The position numbers and the translations under genes were made by a program. Source: JANWVO01 sp964458495 (GTDB lineage Bacteria; Acidobacteriota; Terriglobia; Bryobacterales; Bryobacteraceae). Taken from it: 64,000 nucleotides of DNA. Below the pieces are notes generated by a model. That model saw only the letters and a program-made list of their open reading frames with translations, was not told the DNA's origin and ran no database searches. Of the stretch, positions 33,350 through 42,459 are shown in pieces (position 1 is the first letter of the stretch; each line of letters opens with the position of its first letter). The DNA is taken from contig CAYWJB010000005.1 of the NCBI GenBank assembly GCA_964458495.1, positions 203,302 through 267,301 on the forward strand, in the 5' to 3' direction.

Positions 33350-35683
33350 TCAGCCCGCCCGCGACAGCGCTTCCCGGATTCTCTGCTCGTCCTCCTTCGA
33401 AGGGTTGAGCGAAAGAGCGGTCTGGAGGCTCTGGCGCGCCGCCGTGCGGTCGCCTTTCTGCAAAAGCGCCAGCCCGAGGTGATAGTGGAACAGCGGATTG
33501 CGCGGCTGCTTGGCGATGAGCGGTTTCAGCAGCGAGATGGCCGTGTCGTTCAGGTTCTTGCGGATATAGACCCAGGCCAGAGTGTCCACGACGTCGTCAC
33601 TGGTGGGCGCGCGCTGCTGTGCGCGCTGCGCGTAAGTGAGCGCCGTGTCGAGGTCCTTGCCCATGTCGGCATACCGGTAGGCAAGGTTGTTCAGGGCGAT
33701 CAGGTGGTTCGGCTCCTGCTTGACGATCGCCTCGTAGAGCGGCACAGCAGAGCGCCAGTCGCCCATCGCTTCATGCGTCAGCGCCAGTTGTAACGCCAGT
33801 CCGGGAAAGGACGGGTTCCGCGCATAGGCTTGTTTCAGCAAATCCAGCGCCGCAGGCAGCTGACGCTTGCGCCGGAGGGTTTCCGCCAGGCGCATGGTCA
33901 GGTCGGCATCGCCGGGATTCTTCGCCAGCAGGTCGCGGAACTGCTGTTCTGCCGTGTCCAGCTGGTTCACCCTCATGGCGGTGTTGGCCACTGCCAGCTT
34001 CAGCCCCGGCTGGTCGGGATTCTTTCGCCAGGCTTCCTGCACAAGCCGCATGGCATCTGCCTGCCGGTTTGTGCGCAACATCACCTCGGCGATGGCGAAC
34101 AGCAACCGCAGATCGTTCGGGAACTTCTGCTGGAGCGCGCGGAACTGCTGTTCCGCCTCCTGGTAGCGGCGGTCCACGAAATTGACGATTGCGAGCTGGT
34201 ACTTCAGGTCCGGGTTGTCGGGCGTGTCCTTGAGAAAGGTGTTGATATCGATCCGCGCCTGGTTGTTGTTCCCGCTCGCCATCAGCCCGTTGATGCGCAG
34301 GATGCGCGCCGCCAGGTTGGAGGGATCGTAGGCCAGGATCTCGTCAGCCTCGGAGACCGCCTTGCCCGGCTCGCCTTTGGCCAGCGCAATCTGCCCCAGC
34401 CCCAGGTGCGCTGCGGTCAGGTACCTGGACGCCTTCACGGCCTCCGCATACTGCGTGCGGGCGGCGTCCAGCTCGCCCCGGGCATGATACGCGCGGCCCA
34501 GGTTGTAGCGGATTACGGCGTTGTTCGGCTCTTTCGAGATCAGCTGTTGCAGGTCTTTTACGGCGGCGTCGAACTGTTCTTTGGTGCCGAAGTTGAGCCA
34601 GAGAGACGCTCGCATCGAAATCGCACCGTTGTTGGACGGGTCCTCCTGCACCGCCGTCTCTGCCAGGCGGATGGCCTCTTCGCGCTTCTGCATCGACAGC
34701 AGTGCGGGGATCATTTTCAGCCGGAATTCGGTCTTTTGCGCCGGGAATTTCTCCACGCCCGCCCGGTAAGTCTCATAGGCCTTCTGCAGCTCGCCGATCC
34801 TCAGATATGTGTCCCCTGCGCGTCGGAGCAAGGGCGGCTGGATGTCGCCAGCGCCGGCAATCTCGTCAAGCGCACGCATCGCTTCGGCCTTGCGCTGCGT
34901 GGCAAACAGGTACTCGGCGCGGTCCACCCTGAATGCGGGATTCTCCGGGTTGGCGGCGATCAGCCGGTCCACCACGTCATCGGCATCTTTCAGCCGGTTC
35001 CGCTGAAGGTAAAGGCGGCTCAGGAACCAGTACGCTCCCGGAGTTTTCGGCGAATCCTGGATCATCTCCTTTGCGTACTTCTCCGCCTCCTCAAGCTGTC
35101 CCACCTGCGCCATCGTCTGTACCATCGCGAGCCTCAATTCAGGCTGCTTCGGCTTGACCGCATCCGCTTTCCTGAAGAACTCGATGGCGCGGAAGAGGTG
35201 CTCCTGCGTCTTGTCGGTCGTGTCGGTCAGATTGAGAAACGCCCGCAGCCGCAAGGACTGGTAGCTGTTCGGATTCTTCGCCGCGAGCGAGGAGGCCAGA
35301 TCTTCCACCTCTCGCAGCAGCAGCGGGTCCTTTTTCGGGGACAGAACGTAGGCGGCCAGATAGATGTCGGCCAGCTTGCCCGCCGGCTCCTCCGGATCCG
35401 GGTAGAGCTCCACCGCCCGGCGGTAGGCCGCCACCGCCTGGGCGGGCATGCCGCGCCGCATCTCGGCGTCGCCCAGCCGGAGATACGCTTCGCCGAAGCG
35501 GGGATCGCGCTTCAGCGCGTTGCGGTACATGATAATCGCTTCCTTGAACTTTCCCTGCTCCGCGTACCGGTTGCCGTTGTCCAGGTAACGCCGCTTGGCT
35601 TTTTCCGGATCGCGCCCGCAAGAGACGGCCGCCAGCGCCAGCGCCGCCAAAAGGAATATCCATGCCGGGCTCAGTTTCCTCAT
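33350..35683 (-). CDS. Large TPR lipoprotein, PEP-CTERM-system type
   Basis: A 777-residue protein. The start MRKLSPAWIFLLAALALAAVSC (lipobox Cys near residue 22) marks an outer-membrane or periplasmic lipoprotein. The rest is almost wholly tetratricopeptide repeats, roughly twenty, beginning with YAEQGKFKEAIIMYRNALKRDPRFGEAYLRLG, consistent with the putative PEP-CTERM-system TPR lipoprotein (PrsT-type). TPR arrays bind partner proteins, for instance in polysaccharide export. It has its own TAGAAT element (35735-35730) and GGAGGA ribosome binding site. The neighbouring CAAX protease gene is 5 nt away. Confidence 0.8.
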   Translation of the reverse strand: MRKLSPAWIFLLAALALAAVSCGRDPEKAKRRYLDNGNRYAEQGKFKEAIIMYRNALKRDPRFGEAYLRLGDAEMRRGMPAQAVAAYRRAVELYPDPEEPAGKLADIYLAAYVLSPKKDPLLLREVEDLASSLAAKNPNSYQSLRLRAFLNLTDTTDKTQEHLFRAIEFFRKADAVKPKQPELRLAMVQTMAQVGQLEEAEKYAKEMIQDSPKTPGAYWFLSRLYLQRNRLKDADDVVDRLIAANPENPAFRVDRAEYLFATQRKAEAMRALDEIAGAGDIQPPLLRRAGDTYLRIGELQKAYETYRAGVEKFPAQKTEFRLKMIPALLSMQKREEAIRLAETAVQEDPSNNGAISMRASLWLNFGTKEQFDAAVKDLQQLISKEPNNAVIRYNLGRAYHARGELDAARTQYAEAVKASRYLTAAHLGLGQIALAKGEPGKAVSEADEILAYDPSNLAARILRINGLMASGNNNQARIDINTFLKDTPDNPDLKYQLAIVNFVDRRYQEAEQQFRALQQKFPNDLRLLFAIAEVMLRTNRQADAMRLVQEAWRKNPDQPGLKLAVANTAMRVNQLDTAEQQFRDLLAKNPGDADLTMRLAETLRRKRQLPAALDLLKQAYARNPSFPGLALQLALTHEAMGDWRSAVPLYEAIVKQEPNHLIALNNLAYRYADMGKDLDTALTYAQRAQQRAPTSDDVVDTLAWVYIRKNLNDTAISLLKPLIAKQPRNPLFHYHLGLALLQKGDRTAARQSLQTALSLNPSKEDEQRIREALSRAG

Positions 35684-35780
35684 CGCTCGAATTCCTCCAT
35701 GACAAAGACCGCGGCGCGGTCGCATCCGCATTCTAGTTGAGCATAACGCGGAAAAGAGTCTTCATTCCCCGCCGTAGGGT

Positions 35781-36176
35781 TCAGAGAAGGGCCGCATCGA
35801 GGGGCTGCGGCTCGCCCTCCCCGGCGGGCGCCGGCTGTGTGGCGGCGGCATGCGGTGCGCCGCCCCCCAGAAATGCCAGGAGATCCTCCATCCTCCCTTC
35901 GAACAGCTCGTCCGCCAGTTCCCGCACTGCCACCTGCCGGATTTCGTCCCGAGAAACCAGGGGCGAATACACGAACGAACGGCCCACCTTTCTCCGGGCA
36001 AGAATCCTCTTCCGCGTCAGCCGGTCAAGCATCGTCATCACGGTCGTGTAGGCCAGCGGCTTCTGCGGCGCCAGCCATTCCCTCACCGCCTGGACGTTCG
36101 CCTCCCCAAGGCGCCAGAGCGCGTTCAGGCACCGAAGCTCCAGGGGCGGCGGAATGGCGCGGGCCGTGCGCGGCAT
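35781..36176 (-). CDS. BlaI/MecI/CopY-family repressor
   Basis: A 131-residue winged-helix protein. The N-terminal DNA-binding domain (PPPLELRCLNALWRLG to YTTVMTMLDRLTRKRILARRKVGRSFVYSP) matches the penicillinase repressor family. The C-terminal part has the dimerisation region plus a disordered Ala/Pro tail. In the classical pair BlaR1, a membrane metallopeptidase, cleaves it; none is next to it here, so it may use an unlinked partner or respond differently. It is 2 nt downstream of the YhaM-type gene. Confidence 0.88.
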   Translation of the reverse strand: MPRTARAIPPPLELRCLNALWRLGEANVQAVREWLAPQKPLAYTTVMTMLDRLTRKRILARRKVGRSFVYSPLVSRDEIRQVAVRELADELFEGRMEDLLAFLGGGAPHAAATQPAPAGEGEPQPLDAALL

Positions 36177-36178
36177 GG

Positions 36179-37237
36179 CTATTTCCCTTTCCCGTCATCC
36201 AGCGCGGACAGCAGCGCGGCGGCGAAGGGCGACGACCGGCGCTTCTGCTCGTTGCCCGGCGCGGGACGGGGCGGCGCCGCCGCCTCGCGCAGGTACTTCT
36301 CGCGGTCCAGCAGGCTCCGCTCCAATGCTGCATTGTAGCCCGTCCAGACGCTCTCGCTGTTCCGCTCCCGCTCGAGGGCTGCCTGTATGGCCGCCATCTT
36401 CGAGTCCGTCAGGTCGATCAGGTGCAGCAGCATTGCCTCGGGAAAGCTCGGCAGTTTCGGGCTGCCGAACTCGAGCTGCCCGTGGTGGCTCAGGATCATA
36501 TGCTCCACCAGGTTCCGCAGCCTGGGCGGAAAGCCCTGCGGAAGGTGCTCGGCCACAATGCGCAGCCCGATCTGGATATGCCCCACCAGGCCGCCTTCGG
36601 ACGTGTATGTGAAGCTGCGCGTGAAATCCAGTTCCCGGATCTTCCCGATGTCGTGCAACAGCACGCCTGTCAACAGCAGATCGCCGTCGATGCCCGGATA
36701 GTGCGAGGCGAAGAACCGCGCCAGCGCGCACATGCTCAGCACGTGCTCCAGCAGCCCGCCGATCCAGGCGTGGTGGATTCCCTTGGCCGCAGGCGCGCGG
36801 CGGTAGGCGCCGGCGATGGCAGGGTCGCCGAAGACCGCCTCGAGCAGCTCCTTCAGGTGCGGGTTGGACACGGAGGCGATGACACCTTCCAGTTCGCGCC
36901 ACATCTCCGCCGCGTCCCGCTTCGACACAGGCAGGAAGTCAGCGATGTCCACCTCTTCGTCGGCGACGCGCTGGAGCGAGTGAACCGTGATCTGGACCTT
37001 CCTGTTGTACTCCTGCGCCTGCCCGCGCACGCGGACGAAGTCGTCCCGGTCAAAGGTGTCGGCCACCTCGCCGATGTTGTCCCACATTTTGGCGTCCACT
37101 TCGCCCGTGCGGTCCATCAGCACCAGCGAGAGATAGGGTTCTCCGGTTTTCTTCTGCCGGACTTCCTTCGTCTGTACAAGGAACACGCCCTGGACGCTTT
37201 GCCCCGGGACCAGGTCGCTGCACATGGGGGACTTCAT
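36179..37237 (-). CDS. OB-fold plus HD-domain nuclease (YhaM-type)
   Basis: A 352-residue protein with the arrangement of YhaM-type 3'-5' exoribonucleases. Residues about 10-90 form an OB fold (SVQGVFLVQTKEVRQKK, GEVDAKMWDN, VRVRGQAQEY). From about 135 an HD hydrolase domain follows: HHAWIGGLLEHVLSMCALA, VLLHDIGKIRELDF, EHMILSHHGQLEFGSPKLP, with the metal-binding HD near residue 197. The C-terminal 60 residues are charged. TAAAAT 6 nt before the ATG overlaps the stop codon of the PPIase gene, so it may also have a leaderless promoter. Confidence 0.85.
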   Translation of the reverse strand: MKSPMCSDLVPGQSVQGVFLVQTKEVRQKKTGEPYLSLVLMDRTGEVDAKMWDNIGEVADTFDRDDFVRVRGQAQEYNRKVQITVHSLQRVADEEVDIADFLPVSKRDAAEMWRELEGVIASVSNPHLKELLEAVFGDPAIAGAYRRAPAAKGIHHAWIGGLLEHVLSMCALARFFASHYPGIDGDLLLTGVLLHDIGKIRELDFTRSFTYTSEGGLVGHIQIGLRIVAEHLPQGFPPRLRNLVEHMILSHHGQLEFGSPKLPSFPEAMLLHLIDLTDSKMAAIQAALERERNSESVWTGYNAALERSLLDREKYLREAAAPPRPAPGNEQKRRSSPFAAALLSALDDGKGK

Positions 37238-37246
37238 GAGGTGATT

Positions 37247-38395
37247 TTATTTGCTGGACGACTTGCTCGTGTCGGTGATCGACGTGCCGGGAATCGGCAG
37301 GAAGTATAGCAGCCTCTTCAGGCGCGCCTGCGCCGCCACCTCTTCCTTCGTCACCGTCTCGGCGCGGAGAAGCGCCGGATCGTTCCAGTCCGTTTTCTGT
37401 CCCGGCACCGCCCCGGTGTCCACCCACGGCTGCCGGATCTCGATGAAGGAATTGCGGCGCAGTTCGCTCAGGAACTCGCGCACCTTCGGCATCATGATCT
37501 CCGATGCCAGCCTCTCGCGGATCTCGCTCTCCACCTCGGCCAGCTCCGCCAGCCCCTCCTTTTGATGATCCTCGACCCTGAGAATCAGCCAGCCGGCCGG
37601 CACGCGGATCGGGTCGGTGACGTAGCCCTTCTCCTTGTCCCACACGAGCTGTTCCAGCTCGGGTGCGAGAATTCCCTTCTCGAAGGGATCCAGCAGCCCG
37701 CCCTGCCGCGCCGAAGCGCCCTCGGAGAACTCGCGAACCAGTTCGGTGAACCGCTCGCCCTTGCGCGCCCGCGCCACGATGTCCCGCGCCTTCTTCTCCG
37801 CAGCAGCCGCCCCCGCCTCGTCCATGCCTTGCGTGCTCACCAGGATCTCCCGCAGGATCACGCGCTCCTTGCGCTGGAAGGATTCCTTGTTCTTCTCGTA
37901 ATACTCCTCGATCTGCCTGCGCGGGATGTTCACCTTGCTGTAGACCTCCTGGCCGATGACGCGCTGGCTCAGGAAATTGTTCCGCAGCTCGGCGCGGAAG
38001 TCCTCGTAGCTCAAGCCCGTGTTCTCGCGGATCCATGCCTGGAACTTCTCCGGATCCGCGATCTTGTTTTCGGACTGGATCTGCGCCAGGTACTTCGTCA
38101 CCTCGCTGTCGACGTTGACGTTCAGTTCCTTGCCGCGCTGGATCAGAAGCAGGTTGTCGATCTTGTCGCGCAGCAGGTCCTTCTCGCTCTGCGCCAGGAT
38201 TTCCGCGATCTGCGATGGAGGCAGCTTGCGCTGCCGAAGGCTCGCTTCCAGCTCCTGCCGCGCGCGGGCCAGGTCGGAACGGGTGATGATGTCGCCGTTG
38301 ACCTTGGCAATGATCTGCTCCACCACCGCCGGCTCGCCCGCGGGCAAGCCGGCTGCGGCGATCAGGCACAGGAAGCCAAGCCGGAATCCGTTCAT
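37247..38395 (-). CDS. SurA-type peptidyl-prolyl cis-trans isomerase
   Basis: A 382-residue periplasmic chaperone/PPIase. The signal MNGFRLGFLCLIAAAGLPAG is followed by a helical SurA N-domain (VEQIIAKVNGDIITRSDLARAR...). A parvulin domain starts near residue 180: ERVILREILVSTQ, RFTELVREFSEGASARQGGLLDPF, VWDKEKGYVTDPIRVPAGWLILRVED. It probably aids outer-membrane protein folding. Its position next to mfd is frequent in bacteria. GATAAT with a GGAGGC precedes the ATG at 38395. Confidence 0.88.
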   Translation of the reverse strand: MNGFRLGFLCLIAAAGLPAGEPAVVEQIIAKVNGDIITRSDLARARQELEASLRQRKLPPSQIAEILAQSEKDLLRDKIDNLLLIQRGKELNVNVDSEVTKYLAQIQSENKIADPEKFQAWIRENTGLSYEDFRAELRNNFLSQRVIGQEVYSKVNIPRRQIEEYYEKNKESFQRKERVILREILVSTQGMDEAGAAAAEKKARDIVARARKGERFTELVREFSEGASARQGGLLDPFEKGILAPELEQLVWDKEKGYVTDPIRVPAGWLILRVEDHQKEGLAELAEVESEIRERLASEIMMPKVREFLSELRRNSFIEIRQPWVDTGAVPGQKTDWNDPALLRAETVTKEEVAAQARLKRLLYFLPIPGTSITDTSKSSSK

Positions 38396-38436
38396 GCCTC
38401 CATTATCCAAAACCGCGCGCCGCCGCCGCTCCGGCC

Positions 38437-41400
38437 TCAGCCGCGCAACTGCTCCAGCAGGCGGCGCAGAAAGTCCAGCAGCCCGGCCGCATCGCCCTGC
38501 GGCGTCGGTATGCGGAGCACGCCGGCCGGAGTGAATTGCGTTCCGGGCGTCGAGGCCACCAGCTCCATCAGCCGCTCCGGTTCGATGGGCGCGCCCGGGT
38601 GGAACTTCACCAGAACCGCGCCGGCGCGCCGGTCCACCGACTCGATGCCGCACCGCTCGGCCAGCGATTTCAGCAGCGAATACTCCGCCAGCAGCCGGAC
38701 CGGCTCCGGCAAGGGCCCGTAGCGGTCGGCCAGCTCCTCGACGAGCGCCGCCATCTTCCGCGGCTCGCCGGCGTCGGCGATCCGCTTGTAAGCGCGCAGC
38801 CGCTGCTGCTCGTCGGCGATGTAGGCGGGCGGAATGCGAATGTCGAGCCCCAGGTTCAGCGAGGAGTGCAGCTCCGGCACGACGGCTTCGCCGCGCAGCT
38901 CCCGCGCCGTCTCCTCCAGCAGCTTGACGTAGGTCTCGTAGCCCACGCTGGCGATGTGGCCGTGCTGTTCGCCGCCGAGGAGGTTGCCCGCCCCGCGAAG
39001 TTCCAGGTCGAGCGCCGCAATCTTGAAGCCCGAGCCGAGGTCGCTGAACTCTTTCAGCGCCGCCAGCCGCTTCCGCGCCACCTCGGTCACCTCGCCGTCG
39101 TCCGGCACCAGCAGATAGGCGTAGGCGCGCCGGTTGGACCGCCCCACCCGGCCGCGCAACTGGTACAGCTCGCTGAGGCCGTAGTTCTGCGCGTTCTCGA
39201 TGACCATCGTGTTCGCCAGCGGAATGTCGAGGCCGTTCTCGACGATGGTGGTGCAGACGAAGACATCCGACTCCCGGCGCATGAAGCTCAGCAGCACGCG
39301 CTCCAGCTGCTGTTCATCCATCTGCCCGTGGCCGACGGCGATGCGCGCCTGCGGAACCAGCTCCTGGATCATCGCTGCGCGAGACCAGATCGAATCGATC
39401 CGGTTGTGGACGTAGTAGACCTGCCCGCCGCGCTCGAGCTCCTGCCCGATAGCGGCGCGCACCAGGTCCGGATGGAAGCGCGCCACCACGGTCTGCACCG
39501 CCAGGCGGTCTTTCGGCGGAGTTTCGATCACGCTCATGTCGCGCAGCCCGAGCAGCGCCATGTGCAGCGTCCGCGGGATCGGCGTGGCTGACATGGTCAG
39601 CACGTCCACGCTCTTGCGGATCTGCTTCAGCCGCTCCTTGTGCCGGACGCCGAAGCGCTGCTCCTCGTCCACCACGAGCAGGCCCAGGTCGGCGAAGACC
39701 ACGTCCTTCGACAGCAGCCTGTGCGTGCCCACCACGATGTCCACCTTGCCCGCCGCCAGGTCCTCGAGCACGGCCCTGATTTCGCGCGCCGTGCGGAACC
39801 GGCTCAGCATCTCCACGCGCACCGGGAACGGCGCGAACCGCTTGCGGAACGTCTCGTAGTGCTGCAGAGCCAGCACCGTCGTGGGCGCCAGCACCGCCAC
39901 CTGCTTGCCGTCGCCCAGCGCCTTGAACGCCGCGCGCATGGCCACCTCGGTCTTGCCGAAGCCAACGTCGCCGCACAGCAGGCGGTCCATGGGATGCGGC
40001 GACTCCATGTCGCGCTTGATCTCCGCCGCCGCCTGCAACTGGTCGCGCGTCGGCGTGAATTCGAAGGCGTCCTCGAATTCCCGCTGCCAGGCCGAGTCGG
40101 CCGAGAAGGCGAAGCCCTCGGCCATCTTGCGCTCCGCATAGAGCTTCAGCAGCTCCTCGGCCATGTCCCGCATCTTCGCCTTGACGCGCGATTTCGTGCG
40201 CGTCCAGGTCACCCCGCCCAGCTTGTCGAGCGAAGGGGCCGCTTCGCCTGCGCCCCGGTATTTCTGGATCAGGTCCAGCCGCGTCAGCGGCACATACAGC
40301 CGGTCGCCGCCCGAATACTCCACCATCATGAAGTCTTCGGACACGCCCGACGTCACGATCTGCTTCAGCCCGGTGAACCGCCCGATGCCGTGCTGCGCAT
40401 GCACGACGTAGTCGCCCGGCTTGAGATCCAGCGTCTCCGGGGTGAACAGAGCCGCGTGCGAGCGCGCTCGCGCCGGCTGCGCGTCGTAGGCGGCCTCGAA
40501 CAGGTCCCGGCTGCCGACCAGCGCCAGCCGCTCGTCCGGCAGCCGCGTGCCACGCTCCAGCCGCCCTTTCAGCAGATACACGCCAGCGCTCTCCACCGCC
40601 ATGAACGCCCGCTCCGCCAAATACGGCGAGACGCCGCTCGAATCCTCCAGCCCGAGCTGGAACGGCAGCGAGTATTCGCTGAACACGTCCGCCAGCCGCT
40701 CCACATCGCCCGCCGTCGGAGCGAAGAAGGCCACTTTCCAGCCCTGGCTTGTGAGTTCGCGCGCCTCTTCGATGGCCGCCCGCAGGTGGTTGCGGAACGC
40801 CGTGCCAGGCTGGGAGCGGATCTCCACCGCCACCGCTTCCGCAGGCAGTTCGTGCTCGAGCAGCAATTCCCGCAGCTCGGCCTCGCGTCTTCCCTGCCGC
40901 CGCGACGCCAGCTCGCCCCAGTGGAAATAGAGCAGATCCGGCGCGGCCGGCGATTGCAAGGCCAGAGCGTCCAGCTTCTTCCAGAGCCGCTCGGCGGCCT
41001 CGCGCAGCGCTTCCGGCTCGTCGAGCAACACCAGCGCGCCCGGCAGAAACTCCTCCAGCGTGGTGTCCGGCCTCTGCCCGGCCAGCCCGGTGAACTCCCA
41101 GCCTGGCAGGGGCTCGGCGCTTTCGGCCGGCCCGCCCGCCTCACCCGGCGCGGCGGCCGGCCGCGGCGTCTCCTCCAGCGGCAGGATCGTCACTTCCTCA
41201 ATGGCGAGAACCGACCGCTGCGTTTCGGGATCGAAACGGCGCAGGCTCTCGATGGTGTCGCCGAAGAACTCGATGCGCACCGGCCGCGACGCTTCGGCCG
41301 GAAACACGTCAAAGATCCCCCCGCGAATGGAGAATTCACCTTCCATCTCCACCGGCTCCCGCCGCTGATAGCCGATCGAGGCCAGGTGCGCCGCCAGGTC

Positions 41401-41892
41401 TTCCATCGGCGCCTCCTCGCCCTTGCGCAGCGTGACGGCGAGATTCAGGTAGTCCTGCGGACGCCGCAGCCGCTGCAGCGCGCTCTCCACGGGGGCAAGC
41501 ACGATGGACGCCCGCCCGCCGGCCAGACGGCACAGCCCTGCGGCGCGCTGCTCTTTGATTTCGTTGTGCGGGGAAAGTCCCTGTCCGGGCAGCACGTCCC
41601 AGGCGGGGAGCAGCAACGGCCGTGGCGCGGATGCGCCGCGGTGCAGGATTCCCAGGAACGTCTCCAGCGCCTCCTGCCAGGTTTCGGCCGCGCGCTGCGA
41701 TTCGGTGATCACCAGCAGCGGCTGCTCGAGCGCGTGCCAGACAAGCGCCGTGTAAAGCGCCTTGGCCGGTTGCGTGAGTCCGCTGAGGCACAGCCGCCCG
41801 GCACGCTGCGCCGCAAGCGCGCGCAGCAGCTTCTGGAACTCCTGCGACCGTGTCAGCGATTCGAACAGGTCGCGCACCGCGGGGTGCGTCAT
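38437..41892 (-). CDS. mfd: Transcription-repair coupling factor
   Basis: A 1151-residue translocase that removes stalled RNA polymerase and recruits nucleotide excision repair. A UvrB-like N-terminal module (GYQRREPVEMEGEFSIRGGI and FDVFPAEASRPVRIEFFGD) is followed by the RNA-polymerase-interacting domain (KPGDYVVHAQHGIGRFTGLK near residue 505), then the helicase core: LLCGDVGFGKTEVAMRA (Walker A near 638), VVDEEQRFGVRHKERLK (DEEQ), and RGRVGRSNRRAYAYLL (motif VI), and the C-terminal autoinhibitory region. The length is normal for Mfd. ATGA overlap with the nucleotidyltransferase gene upstream. Confidence 0.97.
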   Translation of the reverse strand: MTHPAVRDLFESLTRSQEFQKLLRALAAQRAGRLCLSGLTQPAKALYTALVWHALEQPLLVITESQRAAETWQEALETFLGILHRGASAPRPLLLPAWDVLPGQGLSPHNEIKEQRAAGLCRLAGGRASIVLAPVESALQRLRRPQDYLNLAVTLRKGEEAPMEDLAAHLASIGYQRREPVEMEGEFSIRGGIFDVFPAEASRPVRIEFFGDTIESLRRFDPETQRSVLAIEEVTILPLEETPRPAAAPGEAGGPAESAEPLPGWEFTGLAGQRPDTTLEEFLPGALVLLDEPEALREAAERLWKKLDALALQSPAAPDLLYFHWGELASRRQGRREAELRELLLEHELPAEAVAVEIRSQPGTAFRNHLRAAIEEARELTSQGWKVAFFAPTAGDVERLADVFSEYSLPFQLGLEDSSGVSPYLAERAFMAVESAGVYLLKGRLERGTRLPDERLALVGSRDLFEAAYDAQPARARSHAALFTPETLDLKPGDYVVHAQHGIGRFTGLKQIVTSGVSEDFMMVEYSGGDRLYVPLTRLDLIQKYRGAGEAAPSLDKLGGVTWTRTKSRVKAKMRDMAEELLKLYAERKMAEGFAFSADSAWQREFEDAFEFTPTRDQLQAAAEIKRDMESPHPMDRLLCGDVGFGKTEVAMRAAFKALGDGKQVAVLAPTTVLALQHYETFRKRFAPFPVRVEMLSRFRTAREIRAVLEDLAAGKVDIVVGTHRLLSKDVVFADLGLLVVDEEQRFGVRHKERLKQIRKSVDVLTMSATPIPRTLHMALLGLRDMSVIETPPKDRLAVQTVVARFHPDLVRAAIGQELERGGQVYYVHNRIDSIWSRAAMIQELVPQARIAVGHGQMDEQQLERVLLSFMRRESDVFVCTTIVENGLDIPLANTMVIENAQNYGLSELYQLRGRVGRSNRRAYAYLLVPDDGEVTEVARKRLAALKEFSDLGSGFKIAALDLELRGAGNLLGGEQHGHIASVGYETYVKLLEETARELRGEAVVPELHSSLNLGLDIRIPPAYIADEQQRLRAYKRIADAGEPRKMAALVEELADRYGPLPEPVRLLAEYSLLKSLAERCGIESVDRRAGAVLVKFHPGAPIEPERLMELVASTPGTQFTPAGVLRIPTPQGDAAGLLDFLRRLLEQLRG

Positions 41893-42368
41893 GACCCTCT
41901 CCGGCGGGCCAGCATCTGTTCCACCGTCGCCGTCGTCGAGTAGCCCGGCTCCAGCGGCAACAGCACCACGCGCCCTCCCGCCGCCTCCACCTCCTCCCGC
42001 CCGGCGACAAAGTGGCTCCAGTCGCTGCCCTTTGCCAGCACGTCCGGCAGCAGTTCGGCGATCAGCTCCCGCGGCGTGTCCTCGCCGAACAGCGTGACTG
42101 CATCCACAGCCTCCAGCGCGCACGCCAGAGCCGCCCTCTCCTGCTCCGGCACAATCGGGCGCGCCGCTCCCTTCATGCGCCGGACGCTCGCGTCGCTGTT
42201 CAGGGCCAGCACCAGGCGGTCCCCCAGCGCGCGGGCGCGCTCGAGCGTGCGCACGTGGCCCGGATGCAGCAGATCATAACAGCCGTTGGTGAACACCACC
42301 GTGAGCCCCTCGCGGCGCCACTGCCGGCGCGCTTCCAACAACTCCTGCCGTGAGTAGAAAGCTCCCAT
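41889..42368 (-). CDS. rfaE2: RfaE2-type nucleotidyltransferase (ADP-heptose synthase domain)
   Basis: A 159-residue adenylyltransferase. The start at 42368 is typical; the upstream frame has no motif. VVFTNGCYDLLHPGHVRTLERA gives the HxGH nucleotide-binding motif near residue 30, and LAKGSDW plus LPLEPGYSTTATVEQML are as in the second domain of HldE. It would transfer AMP to a heptose-1-phosphate. It complements the separate RfaE1-like kinase at 30659 and the GmhA-like isomerase at 29216. Its stop overlaps the mfd start (ATGA), which is an unrelated gene. TACACT about 18 nt upstream may be a promoter element. Confidence 0.86.
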   Translation of the reverse strand: MGAFYSRQELLEARRQWRREGLTVVFTNGCYDLLHPGHVRTLERARALGDRLVLALNSDASVRRMKGAARPIVPEQERAALACALEAVDAVTLFGEDTPRELIAELLPDVLAKGSDWSHFVAGREEVEAAGGRVVLLPLEPGYSTTATVEQMLARRRGS

Positions 42369-42459
42369 CGGCTTCTTCTGTCTGTAGTGTAGCGGCAGGG
42401 CCGGAGACGCGAAGGGCGCGGCCTGCGCCGCGCCCGTGCGAATCGTCACCGGGCCGGGA

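Noticed and set aside
33830..35740. 636-codon plus-strand open frame
   Set aside because: Antisense of the TPR lipoprotein gene; repetitive because the TPR gene is repetitive.
39640..41943. 767-codon plus-strand open frame
   Set aside because: Antisense of mfd.
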